This document shows, piece after piece, positions 33,692-41,610 of a stretch of DNA of 64,000 nucleotides. Numbering within the stretch: the stretch's first letter is position 1; each line of letters begins with the position of its first letter. The DNA is from Sulfitobacter alexandrii. GTDB taxonomy: Bacteria; Pseudomonadota; Alphaproteobacteria; Rhodobacterales; Rhodobacteraceae. The stretch is taken from NCBI RefSeq assembly GCF_001886735.1, contig NZ_CP018076.1, positions 1,178,001-1,242,000 of the forward strand, given 5' to 3'. Position numbers and translations under genes: made by a program. Below the pieces are notes generated by a model. The model saw only the letters and a program-made list of their open reading frames with translations, was not told where the DNA came from and did no database searches.

Positions 33692-33873
33692 CGTTTGCGG
33701 CTCCGGTCCGGGTCCGGGGTTTCTTATAGGCGAATTGTGTTCCCGCCTAGACGCGTATTGGGGATTTCGACGCGCAAACCGTGTCGAAATCGTCGCTTTT
33801 CGATCGCGGCAGGCGGCGGGGTTTTGCTAGGGTCGGCGCAGCCCCGGCGGGGCACGGCAGAAGGGAATGCAAC

Positions 33874-35585
33874 ATGGCGCTGGACGATCACGCAAACACC
33901 GGGAACGACGGGCCGAGGAAAGGCGTCTGGAAGTCCGGCAAGGGCAAGGGGCGGCGCCACACCAAGGGGCGGCAACTGCTGGACGGGCCGTGGGAAGAGG
34001 TACGCGCCCTGCTGGGCGACCGTCCCCGCGACCGCGACCTGCTGATCGAATTCCTGCACCTGATCCAGGATGCTTTCGGCCACCTGTCGGCGGCCCATCT
34101 GCGTGCCCTCGCCGAAGAGATGCGGATCTCAATGGCGGAAGTCTACGAGGTCGCGACGTTCTACGCGCATTTCGACGTGGTGAAGGAGGGCGAGACTCCG
34201 CCCCCCCCCTGACCATCCGCGTGTGCGACAGCCTTTCGTGCGAACTGGCCGGGGCCCAGGCCCTGAAGACCGCGCTGCAAGACGGGCTCGACCCGGCGGA
34301 GGTCCGCGTGCTGCGGGCGCCCTGCATGGGCCGCTGCGACACCGCGCCGGTGCTGGAGATCGGCCATAACCACATCGACCACGCGACACCCGAGAAAGTC
34401 CAGGCGGCGATCGCCGCCGGGGACACCCACGCCCATGTGCCGTCCTACCAGGCCTTCGACGCCTACAGGGCGGAGGGCGGGTACGAAACCCTTGCAGACC
34501 TGCGGGCGAGTGGCGACTGGGAAGCGGTCCAGCAGAAAGTGCTGGACAGCGGGCTACGCGGCCTCGGTGGTGCCGGCTTCCCGTCGGGCAAGAAATGGGG
34601 CTTCGTGCGGGGCAACGCCGGGCCGCGATACATGGCCGTGAACGGTGACGAGGGCGAGCCGGGCACGTTCAAGGACCGCTGGTATCTCGAACGCGATCCG
34701 CACCATTTCCTCGAAGGGATGCTGATCGCCGCCTGGGCGGTCGAGGCCGAAAAGGTCTTTCTCTACATGCGCGACGAATATCCGGCCGTGCTGGAGATTC
34801 TCCGGCGCGAGATCGCCGCGATCGAGGCGGCGGGGATCGTCGAGACCGGCTACATCGACCTGCGGCGCGGGGCCGGCGCCTATATCTGCGGCGAGGAATC
34901 CGCGATGATCGAAAGCATCGAAGGCAAGCGCGGCATCCCGCGGCACCGGCCGCCCTACGTGGCGCAGGTCGGCATCTTCGACCGCCCGACACTGGTGCAC
35001 AACGTCGAGACGTTGCACTGGGTGGCAAGGGTCTGCCGCGAGGGGCCCGAAGTCCTGAGCGGGACCGAAAGGAACGGGCGCAAGGGATTGCGCAGCTATT
35101 CCGTGTCGGGCCGCGTGGCGAAGCCGGGAATGTACCTGCTGCCGGCCGGCTCCACCATTACGGACATCATCGATGCCGCGGGCGGGATGGCCGAGGGACA
35201 TGTGTTCAAGGCCTATCAGCCGGGGGGGCCGTCCTCGGGCCTGCTGCCCGCGTCGATGGACGACATCCCGCTCGATTTCGACACGCTGCAACCTCACGGG
35301 TCGTTCATTGGGTCGGCCGCGGTGGTGGTCCTTTCCAAAGCCGACAGCGCGCGTGCGGCGGCGTTGAACATGCTGCGCTTCTTCGAGGACGAAAGCTGCG
35401 GCCAGTGCACGCCCTGCCGTGTCGGATGCGAAAAGGCGGTCAAGCTGATGCAGGCGGACCGCTGGGACACCGAATTGCTGGAGGAACTCAGTACCGCGAT
35501 GGTCGATGCCTCGATCTGCGGTCTGGGGCAGGCGGCGCCGAACCCGATCCGGATGGTGATGAAGCATTTCCCCGACGAGATCTGA
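33874..35585 (+). pseudogene. NAD-linked formate dehydrogenase beta subunit (NuoE-NuoF fusion), interrupted by a -1 frameshift
   Basis: Two frames together encode one protein of about 570 residues. Frame one starts at the ATG at 33874 (AAGGGA upstream) and gives 112 residues of NuoE-like helical domain (ISMAEVYEVATFYAHFDVVK), ending TGA at 34210-34212. The other frame resumes at LTIRVCDSLSCELAG and holds the NuoE [2Fe-2S] ligands (C-x4-C, CMGRC), the NuoF FMN/NADH blocks (GLGGAGFPSGKKWGF, NGDEGEPGTFKDRWYLERDP, YICGEESAMIESIEGKRG) and the [4Fe-4S] site ESCGQCTPCRVGC, to the stop at 35585. The switch falls on nine C at 34201-34209; ten would restore the frame. The rest is uncorrupted, so this is recent, regulated, or a sequencing error. 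No alpha (FdsA) gene lies beside it. Confidence 0.85.
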
Positions 35586-35716
35586 GGCGTCCGATCCGGG
35601 GCAGGCGGCCGCTTTGCGACCTCCTGTCAGCCGAATCTTGCCTGTGCCCCGCGTCTTTCGGTTCCCTCGGGCATGGCGCGGTGCCAAAAGGGGCGCACCT
35701 GCCAGAGGAGAACGAG

Positions 35717-36016
35717 ATGCGAGGTATGATCGGAGCCGTGCTGGCCGCCAGCGTGACCGTCTGTGGCTGTGCCGCCCCTTCGGCGGGCATCCTGCCGGGC
35801 CGGTACGAGGTTTTCGGCGTGGAAGAGGGCGACATGCTCAAACTGCGGGCGGGGCCGGGGACCGGGTTCGTCGAACTTCTGGGCATGCCCAACGGCACCG
35901 AAGTGGACGTCGGGCGCTGCGAATCGACGGGCGCGACCCGCTGGTGCGAGGTCACCCTCGCAGACGCGCGGGGCGCCACCGGCTACGCATCCTATGCCTA
36001 CCTGCGGCGGAAGTAG
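35717..36016 (+). CDS. Exported small SH3-domain protein, likely lipoprotein
   Basis: A 99-residue precursor with signal MRGMIGAVLAASVTVCGCA; Cys18 in VCGC could be lipidated, though the box is imperfect. Residues ~35-97 are a bacterial SH3b fold: MLKLRAGPGTGFVELLGMPN, then VGRCESTGATRWCEVTL with two Cys, and TGYASYAYL at the end. Such domains bind peptidoglycan or cell-surface partners. GAGGAG seven bases upstream fixes the ATG at 35717. It lies downstream of the formate dehydrogenase gene, in the place where an alpha subunit gene would be expected. Confidence 0.75.
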   Translation: MRGMIGAVLAASVTVCGCAAPSAGILPGRYEVFGVEEGDMLKLRAGPGTGFVELLGMPNGTEVDVGRCESTGATRWCEVTLADARGATGYASYAYLRRK

Positions 36017-36043
36017 CGGGCGCAGAGGCGACCGCCGGCGGCG

Positions 36044-36649
36044 TCAGCGGTCGGCCTTGTCCACGCCATAGGTCTGGAACAGCTTGCCCTGCAGCATGAA
36101 GAAACCGAACATCGCCACCGGCAGGCCGAACGTCTTGAAATAGACCCATGTCTCGGTGGAGAAGCTGCGCCAGATCACCTCGTTCGCGATGGCCAGCCCG
36201 ATGAAGAAGTACATCAGCCGCCGGGTAAGCAGCATCCAGCCGCCATCCTGCAACGGCATAATCTCTTCCATGACGTATTTCAGGTAGGACTGCCCCCGCA
36301 GCAGCCCGACGGCAAGGATCCCGCCGAACAGGAGGTAGATCATCGTCGGCTTCATCTTGAAGAAACGGTCGTCGTTCAGCCAGACCGACAACCCGCCGAA
36401 GACCACCACGAGAACCACGGTGGCCACCTGCATGCGGTTGAGCCGGCCTGTCAGCGCCCACATGATCCCGGTCGCCGCAACCAGCAGCGGGATGAAAGCG
36501 GCGGTGACCACGATGAACCCGTCGTACTCCGTCCCGGCGATGGTGAAGGTTCGGTCCTTCAGCCTGAGGTACGCGATGAAGAACAGCAGGATCGGGCCGT
36601 ACTCGAGGGCCGATTTCAGAAAGGGGTTCACTTCCCGGTGTGTCGCCAT
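36044..36649 (-). CDS. Septation protein A / inner-membrane protein YciB
   Basis: A 201-residue protein with five membrane helices. Family phrases are NPFLKSALEYGPILLFFIAY at the N terminus, KPTMIYLLFGGILAVGLLRG, the helix LQDGGWMLLTRRLMYFFI, and NEVIWRSFSTETWVYFKTFG. YciB/IspZ proteins are involved in cell division and envelope maintenance, through contacts with divisome and elongasome proteins. AAAGGAG precedes the ATG at 36649 by nine bases. The gene follows the EamA transporter by 14 bp on the same strand, and probably shares its transcript. Confidence 0.92.
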   Translation of the reverse strand: MATHREVNPFLKSALEYGPILLFFIAYLRLKDRTFTIAGTEYDGFIVVTAAFIPLLVAATGIMWALTGRLNRMQVATVVLVVVFGGLSVWLNDDRFFKMKPTMIYLLFGGILAVGLLRGQSYLKYVMEEIMPLQDGGWMLLTRRLMYFFIGLAIANEVIWRSFSTETWVYFKTFGLPVAMFGFFMLQGKLFQTYGVDKADR

Positions 36650-36663
36650 GTCGTCGCGCTCCT

Positions 36664-37566
36664 TTATCCGCCAAGTTCCACTATCACAGCGCCCGCCGCG
36701 ATCAATGCCATCAGGGCCACGCGGCGCGGGCCGACCGTCTCCTTGAGAAAGACAACCCCGATCAGCGCCGCGAAGACCGTCGATGTCTCGCGCAGGACCG
36801 CGGCCTCGCCCACCTTGTCGAGCCGGGTCGCCATCATGATGGCACCGAAGCTGGCAAAGGCGACCAGTCCGCCGAACAGTCCGCGCAGCATCAGCGGCCC
36901 GACCTCGGGCGGGGCGGCCATCCGGCGCCAGCGCACCGCCGCGATGACCGGCATGACGACACCGTCGATCATGAAAAACCATGCAAGGAAGGTAAAGGGA
37001 TTCTCGGTCGCGCGGATGCCGTAGGCGTCGAAGGTCGTGTAGAGCGCGACGAAAAGGCCCGTCAGCACCGCGAGACCCAGCGCGGCGTTCAGCGTGTCGC
37101 GCTGCGCCTCGAGCTTGCGCAGGTTGTAGACCGCTAGGCCGAAGATGCCCGACAGGAGCACCGCCACGCCCATCCACTGCACGCCCGTGAACCGTTCACC
37201 GAAGATCAGGTAAGCACCGATCACCGCGAACAGCGGCCCGGTGCCTCGCACGACCGGATAGACCACCGTGTAGGCACCCTTGGTATAGGCCCATGCCTGA
37301 AGCAGCTTGTAGCAGACATGGATCACCCATGCCCCGGCAAAGATGATCCACATGTGCGGCTCGGGCCATGGCACCACGAAAAGGGCAAAGGGTGCCGCCA
37401 TCACGCAATAGCAGAAATCCACCGCGCCGCGCGTCATCCAGGGGTCGTGACGCCCTTTCTGCAGCGCGCCGAACACCGCGTGCAGGACCGCGGCGGACAG
37501 CGCCAGGACCAGCGCCAACTGGTGGCCCGCAGGGGTACCTTCGATGGCAAGCAGCCAGTCGCTCAT
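36664..37566 (-). CDS. EamA/DMT-superfamily transporter
   Basis: A 300-residue inner-membrane protein with about ten membrane helices arranged as two EamA halves (residues ~15-145 and 160-300). The repeat-half ends are VRGTGPLFAVIGAYLIFGER and RETSTVFAALIGVVFLKET, both the usual EamA pore-closing helix with its acidic residue. Substrate unknown; family members export amino acids, nucleosides or other metabolites. Directly upstream of septation protein A. Divergent from the mgtC-like gene over 71 bp. Confidence 0.88.
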   Translation of the reverse strand: MSDWLLAIEGTPAGHQLALVLALSAAVLHAVFGALQKGRHDPWMTRGAVDFCYCVMAAPFALFVVPWPEPHMWIIFAGAWVIHVCYKLLQAWAYTKGAYTVVYPVVRGTGPLFAVIGAYLIFGERFTGVQWMGVAVLLSGIFGLAVYNLRKLEAQRDTLNAALGLAVLTGLFVALYTTFDAYGIRATENPFTFLAWFFMIDGVVMPVIAAVRWRRMAAPPEVGPLMLRGLFGGLVAFASFGAIMMATRLDKVGEAAVLRETSTVFAALIGVVFLKETVGPRRVALMALIAAGAVIVELGG

Positions 37567-37637
37567 TCACGCAACCTCGGAACCGGGGCCCGGCAGGGAC
37601 TGTTGGTCAACAGAAGTTTCAAGCCAGGAACGCCCCG

Positions 37638-38135
37638 ATGTTCGAGACCATCGCCGCCGATCTGACCAATTCGTTTTCCGCGACCCCCATGAGCGTCGCG
37701 GCCCTGCGCATGGGCATGGCGCTGCTGTTCGGCGCCATCATCGGGTTCGAACGCGAATGGCGGGCGAAGCCCGCGGGATTGCGCACGCACATGCTGATTT
37801 CACTGGCCGCCTGCGTCTTCATTCTTGTCGCCTTCGAGATCAGCGCGCTGGACTTCGGCGACGACGACACCCGGCGGGTCGATCCGCTGCGCCTGATCGA
37901 GGCCGTGACGGCCGGTGTGGCCTTTCTGGCCGCGGGCGCCATCTTCACCTCGGGCGGCAACGTCAAGAACCTGACCACCGGCGCCAGCATGTGGCTTGCG
38001 GGCGCGATCGGCCTGTGCTGCGGTGCCGGGCGCGTCCCGCTCGCCGCGCTGGCGACGGTGCTGGCCCTCCTGGTGCTCATTCTGCTGACCTGGGTCGAAC
38101 GGCGGTCGCCGATGATGTCTGACGACCCGGACTGA
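37638..38135 (+). CDS. MgtC/SapB family membrane protein
   Basis: A 165-residue protein with four or five membrane helices. The family signature is clear: LRMGMALLFGAIIGFEREWR then KPAGLRTHMLISLAACVF, GVAFLAAGAIF and KNLTTGASMWLAGAIGL. Only the MgtC membrane domain is present, without the C-terminal ACT-like domain seen in virulence MgtC. It is likely to act in ion (Mg2+) or membrane-potential homeostasis. The start at 37638 is preceded by CAGGAA. It converges on ftsY with 3 bp between stops. Confidence 0.88.
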   Translation: MFETIAADLTNSFSATPMSVAALRMGMALLFGAIIGFEREWRAKPAGLRTHMLISLAACVFILVAFEISALDFGDDDTRRVDPLRLIEAVTAGVAFLAAGAIFTSGGNVKNLTTGASMWLAGAIGLCCGAGRVPLAALATVLALLVLILLTWVERRSPMMSDDPD

Positions 38136-38138
38136 AAA

Positions 38139-39686
38139 TCATCTGTCGTAGCCAACCAGTGCATCCGCGAATTCCTGCGGGTCGAAAGGCGACAGGTCAT
38201 CGATCTGCTCGCCCACCCCGATGGCATGGATGGGCAGGCCGAACTTGTCAGCCAGCGCGACCAGCACGCCCCCTTTTGCGGTGCCGTCGAGTTTCGTCAT
38301 GACCAGACCCGAGACATCGGATATTTCCTGAAAGACCTTGACCTGGTTCAGCGCGTTCTGCCCGGTGGTGGCATCCAGCACCAGCAGCGTGTTGTGCGGC
38401 GCGGTCTCGTCCTTCTTGCGGATGACGCGCACGATCTTGGCGAGTTCCTCCATCAGGTCGCCGCGGTTCTGCAAGCGGCCCGCGGTGTCGATCAACAGCA
38501 GGTCGGCCCCGTCCGCCTGCGCCTTGGTCATCGCGTCGAAGGCGAGGCTTGCCGGGTCGGAGCCCTGTGCGGCCGTCAGCACGGGAACGCCGGCACGGTC
38601 GCCCCAGACCTGCAACTGTTCCACCGCCGCGGCGCGAAAGGTGTCTCCTGCCGCGATGACGACCTTCTTGCCCGCCGCGCGGAACTGGCTGGCGAGCTTG
38701 CCGATCGTCGTGGTCTTTCCCGATCCGTTCACGCCGACCACCAGCACCACCTGTGGGGTCTTGGGGTAGATCGGCAGGGGCCGCGCCACCGGGTCCATGA
38801 TGCGACTGACCTCGTCGGCCATCAGCTGCTTGATCTCGACCACCGAAAGCTTCCGGCCGAAGCGCCCCTCGGCCATGTTCGCGGTGACGCGCAGGGCGGT
38901 ATCCACGCCCATGTCCGCGGTGATCAGCAGTTCCTCGAGCTGTTCGAGCATGTCATCGTCCAGCACCCGGCGCACCACGTTCTTCTGGCTGGCGCCCCGG
39001 CCCATGATACGGCCCAGGAAACCGCCCTTGCGTGCCGGTTCCTCCACCGCGTCAGACAAATCCGGCGCGACGGAGGTCATCGTGGTGCGCAGCGGGGCGG
39101 GCGCGGCCTGCGGCGGAACGGGATCGGCGAGCGGCGTCACCTCCGGCGGCGTATCGCGCTGCGGCACCTCCTGCGGCGGGCTGGTGGGCGAGGGCAGCTC
39201 CTCCGGTGTCGGGTCCTGCGGTTGCGGTGCCTCGGGCGGCGGCGTCGGGTTCGGCTGCGGCTGCGGCGCGGGATCGGGACGCGGTGCGGGATCCGGCGCC
39301 GGAGTCTCCCGCGGATCGGGATCCGGGGCAGGATCGGGGCCCGGGTCCGGGACGGTTTCAGGCTCCGGCTCCGGAACTGTTTCAGGCTCCGTTTCCGGTA
39401 CTTTTTCCGGCTCCGGCTCGGGGACCGGCTCCGGTTCGGGGGTGGGCTTTGGATCGGGTGCGACCGTCTTGATGTCGGGTTCGGCATCGGCGGCGGGCAG
39501 GGGGGCCGGTTCGCGGTCCACCGCCTCGGGGAGTGCGGCGGTGGCGGCGGCGGGGGCTTCCTCCATCACCTCGTCGACGCCGGCCGCTTCTTCCTCGCCG
39601 CCGTCGCTGACGATCGCTTCAAGTCCCTCGTCGATCTTGGAAGAGGACTTGAACAGCCGGTCTTTCAGCTTCTTGAAAAATGCCAA
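38139..39686 (-). CDS. ftsY: Signal recognition particle receptor FtsY with a long Pro/acidic linker
   Basis: A 515-residue SRP receptor GTPase, delivering ribosome-nascent chain complexes to SecYEG. Residues 1-20 form a basic amphipathic helix (MAFFKKLKDRLFKSSSK) for membrane binding. Residues ~52-198 form a repetitive linker made of Pro with Glu, Asp, Ala (PEPEP-, PDPAPDP-type units). The NG domain runs from ~222: GVNGSGKTTTIGK (318-330), GDTFRAAAVEQL, DTAGRL, TKLDGTAKGG, and GVGEQIDDLSPF at the end. The enzyme core is intact. The linker DNA is a GC-rich imperfect repeat. Confidence 0.95.
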   Translation of the reverse strand: MAFFKKLKDRLFKSSSKIDEGLEAIVSDGGEEEAAGVDEVMEEAPAAATAALPEAVDREPAPLPAADAEPDIKTVAPDPKPTPEPEPVPEPEPEKVPETEPETVPEPEPETVPDPGPDPAPDPDPRETPAPDPAPRPDPAPQPQPNPTPPPEAPQPQDPTPEELPSPTSPPQEVPQRDTPPEVTPLADPVPPQAAPAPLRTTMTSVAPDLSDAVEEPARKGGFLGRIMGRGASQKNVVRRVLDDDMLEQLEELLITADMGVDTALRVTANMAEGRFGRKLSVVEIKQLMADEVSRIMDPVARPLPIYPKTPQVVLVVGVNGSGKTTTIGKLASQFRAAGKKVVIAAGDTFRAAAVEQLQVWGDRAGVPVLTAAQGSDPASLAFDAMTKAQADGADLLLIDTAGRLQNRGDLMEELAKIVRVIRKKDETAPHNTLLVLDATTGQNALNQVKVFQEISDVSGLVMTKLDGTAKGGVLVALADKFGLPIHAIGVGEQIDDLSPFDPQEFADALVGYDR

Positions 39687-39791
39687 GGGGTATCTCCATT
39701 CCGGTTTCCATTGAAATATAGGCTACCTGGGCGGGATGGAAGGGCGCGGCGTGCAATTGACATGACAGCTGGCCCGTTCCACCAAGAGGGC

Positions 39792-40670
39792 ATGACCCGT
39801 TGGCTGATCCTCGCTGTCGCATTGCTTGCGCCGCCCGTGCTGGCCGACGCGCCGGGGCGCATGTGCTCTTCGGGCAAATGGGGACACGTGGAATGCATCC
39901 GGTCGGCGCATTTCGTCTATGATACCTGCAACGCCATCCGGACATTCGCGGATCGTCATGACCTGAACCGCGATTTCTTTGCCCGGCTCATCTGGCAGGA
40001 AAGCCGGTTCGACCCCAACGCGCTGTCCCACGCGGATGCGCGCGGCATCGCGCAATTCATCCCGTCCACCGCCGCGCTGCGCGGGCTGAAAGACCCCTAC
40101 AATCCGGCGGAGGCGCTGGAGCATTCCGCGCAATATCTGGCCGAAATGGTTGCACGCTACGGCAACGAAGGCATGGCCGCCGTGGGATACAACGGGGGCG
40201 AGCGGCGCGCCGAAGGCTTCCTGAAGGGCGGCGGGCTGGCCCCCGAAACCGTGCAATACGTTCCGATCGTCACCGGCCTTTCCGCAGAGACCTGGCGCGA
40301 CGACCCGCCCAAGGCACATGACATGCGCCTGTCGAAAACGTCAGACTTCCTGCCCGCCTGCTACGAGATGGCGCGCAACAGGCGGATCACCGCGCTCGCG
40401 CGGCCCAAGGCGCGGGTGAAGCCGTGGGGCGTGCAGGTCGCCTTCGCCACCTCCGAAAAACTTGCGCGGGCGCGCGTGACGGAACGCACGGCAAGTTGCC
40501 GGGCCGCCGTGAAGGGCGAGACGACCGACCTCGTGTTCAAGAAGAACCGGGTGAGCGGGCGGAAGGGCTACTACTTTGCCCAGTTCGGCCGGAACCGGAG
40601 AGAGGATGCGCAAGCGCTGTGCGATGCCATGCGCCGCCAAAGCTGCATCTGCCTTGTCGTGCAGAATTGA
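39792..40670 (+). CDS. Lytic transglycosylase (SLT domain)
   Basis: A 292-residue exported muramidase. The signal is MTRWLILAVALLAPPVLADA. The SLT domain has the catalytic Glu in FFARLIWQESRFDPNALSH, GIAQFIPSTA, and the typical VGYNGGERRAEGFL with the A-V-x-Y-N-x-G block. The C-terminal third (after ~200) includes AFATSEKLARARVTE and four Cys near the end (SCICLVVQ), which may be a SPOR-like appended domain. An ATG at 39759 would add 11 residues in front of the signal peptide. Divergent from ftsY across 105 bp. Confidence 0.85.
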   Translation: MTRWLILAVALLAPPVLADAPGRMCSSGKWGHVECIRSAHFVYDTCNAIRTFADRHDLNRDFFARLIWQESRFDPNALSHADARGIAQFIPSTAALRGLKDPYNPAEALEHSAQYLAEMVARYGNEGMAAVGYNGGERRAEGFLKGGGLAPETVQYVPIVTGLSAETWRDDPPKAHDMRLSKTSDFLPACYEMARNRRITALARPKARVKPWGVQVAFATSEKLARARVTERTASCRAAVKGETTDLVFKKNRVSGRKGYYFAQFGRNRREDAQALCDAMRRQSCICLVVQN

Positions 40671-40715
40671 TCCGCGACCGAGGCCCCGAACCGGACGACT
40701 GAGACAGAGAGGCGG

Positions 40716-41372
40716 CTAGGGGCGCTTGTCCGCGTGCAGCGCGCGTCCCGCCTGCACGCCGGGGCGGGCGCCCATCAGATCGAGCCAGCGCGCCATGTGC
40801 GGCTTGTCATCCAGTGTCTGTTGCTGGCCTTCCCACAGCGAAGCCCAGCCCCAGATCGCGAAATCCGCGATCGACGGGAAATCGCCGGCAACATACTCGT
40901 TCCCCGCCAACTGACGATCCAGAACCCCGTAAAGCCGTGCGGTTTCCGCGCGGTAGCGGTCCTTGGCATAGGGAATGTCCTGTGGCGGATCCTGTCTGGG
41001 GGCGAACTTGAGGAAGTGGTGGGCCTGACCGGCCATCGGGCCAAGCCCGCCCATCTGCCACATCAGCCACTGGTCCACCGCGATGCGTTCCCGCTCGGTG
41101 CCGCCGCAGAATTGCCCGGTCTTGCGGGCGAGATACTGAAGGATCGCACCGGATTCGAATATGGAGACCGGCGCGCCGTCGGGGCCGTCCGGGTCCACGA
41201 CTGCGGGCATCCGGTTGTTCGGCGCGATCTTCAGGAACGCCGGGTCGAACTGGTCGCCCGCGCTGATGTCCACCAGATGCGTGGTGTAGGGCAATCCCAT
41301 CTCCTCCAGCGCGATGGAGATCTTCCATCCGTTCGGGGTGGGCCAGTAATAAAGGTCGATGGGGGCGGTCAT
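40716..41372 (-). CDS. Glutathione S-transferase (YghU/Nu-class-like)
   Basis: A 218-residue GST. The N-terminal domain opens IDLYYWPTPNGWKISIALEE (the P-N-G-W-K motif is typical of YghU/YfcG and Ure2-like GSTs), with VDISAGDQFDPAFLKIAPNN, the cis-Pro in NNRMPAVVD and the E-S pair in IFESGAILQYLA. The C-terminal domain has LMWQMGGLGPMAGQAHHFL and the N-capping box SIADFAIWGW. Such enzymes often act as disulfide-bond reductases. Monocistronic; divergent from the metZ region. Confidence 0.92.
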   Translation of the reverse strand: MTAPIDLYYWPTPNGWKISIALEEMGLPYTTHLVDISAGDQFDPAFLKIAPNNRMPAVVDPDGPDGAPVSIFESGAILQYLARKTGQFCGGTERERIAVDQWLMWQMGGLGPMAGQAHHFLKFAPRQDPPQDIPYAKDRYRAETARLYGVLDRQLAGNEYVAGDFPSIADFAIWGWASLWEGQQQTLDDKPHMARWLDLMGARPGVQAGRALHADKRP

Positions 41373-41436
41373 GCCGGTTCTCCTGCCTGCGCGGCTCCAT
41401 CATGCCGGTTTTGCAGCGAATGCCAAGGCGCGGCTC

Positions 41437-41465
41437 TTGACCTGCCGGTGGCCGCGCAGTAGCAC
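41437..41465 (+). promoter_or_regulatory. Candidate sigma-70-type promoter for metZ
   Basis: TTGACC (41437-41442), 17 bases, TAGCAC (41460-41465). The expected start of transcription falls at about 41471-41473, exactly where the riboswitch begins. Confidence 0.55.
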
Positions 41466-41470
41466 AGCGG

Positions 41471-41533
41471 CGTGGTGATTTGTTACCGGATTGCGGGCCA
41501 CGGCAGGCACAGCCTGTCAAAACCGCTAAAAGG
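41471..41533 (+). promoter_or_regulatory. SAM-II riboswitch upstream of metZ
   Basis: The sequence shows the SAM-II consensus in order: P1 CGTGG (41471-41475) then TGATTTG, an ACCGGA loop, TTGC, CCACG (41498-41502), and the conserved 3' strand CCGCTAAAAGG (41523-41533). Between them is an extra hairpin CAGGC-ACA-GCCTG (41504-41516), at a place where many SAM-II RNAs have variable inserts. SAM-II binds S-adenosylmethionine and represses Met genes in alphaproteobacteria, and metZ is a known type of target. A Rho-independent terminator follows directly. Confidence 0.82.
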
Positions 41534-41539
41534 TCGAGG

Positions 41540-41577
41540 AAAGACTCCTTTCGCTTGACCGCGTCTGGAGTTTTTTT
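41540..41577 (+). terminator. Leader terminator of the metZ riboswitch, with a mutually exclusive upstream hairpin
   Basis: AAAGACTCC (41540-41548) pairs with GGAGTTTTT (41567-41575), with one G-T pair, closing a large loop and followed by T to 41577. The competing hairpin is GGTC at 41532-41535 with GACC at 41557-41560, enclosing GAAAG/CTTTC; it uses the same bases. That fits a ligand-driven choice between termination and read-through. Confidence 0.55.
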
Positions 41578-41610
41578 GTGGCCCGCAGGCCAGGCCGAAA
41601 GGATACGAAA

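Noticed and set aside
33867-34199. The upstream part of the long frame containing the formate dehydrogenase C-terminal part, as one intact gene from 33867
   Set aside because: Its residues before ~34200 are an out-of-frame reading of the NuoE-like domain; the real N terminus is in the other frame from 33874.
38797-39714. A plus-strand frame with long Gly/Ser repeats
   Set aside because: This is the complement of the Pro/Glu repeat linker of ftsY. The repeats are explained by the minus-strand gene.
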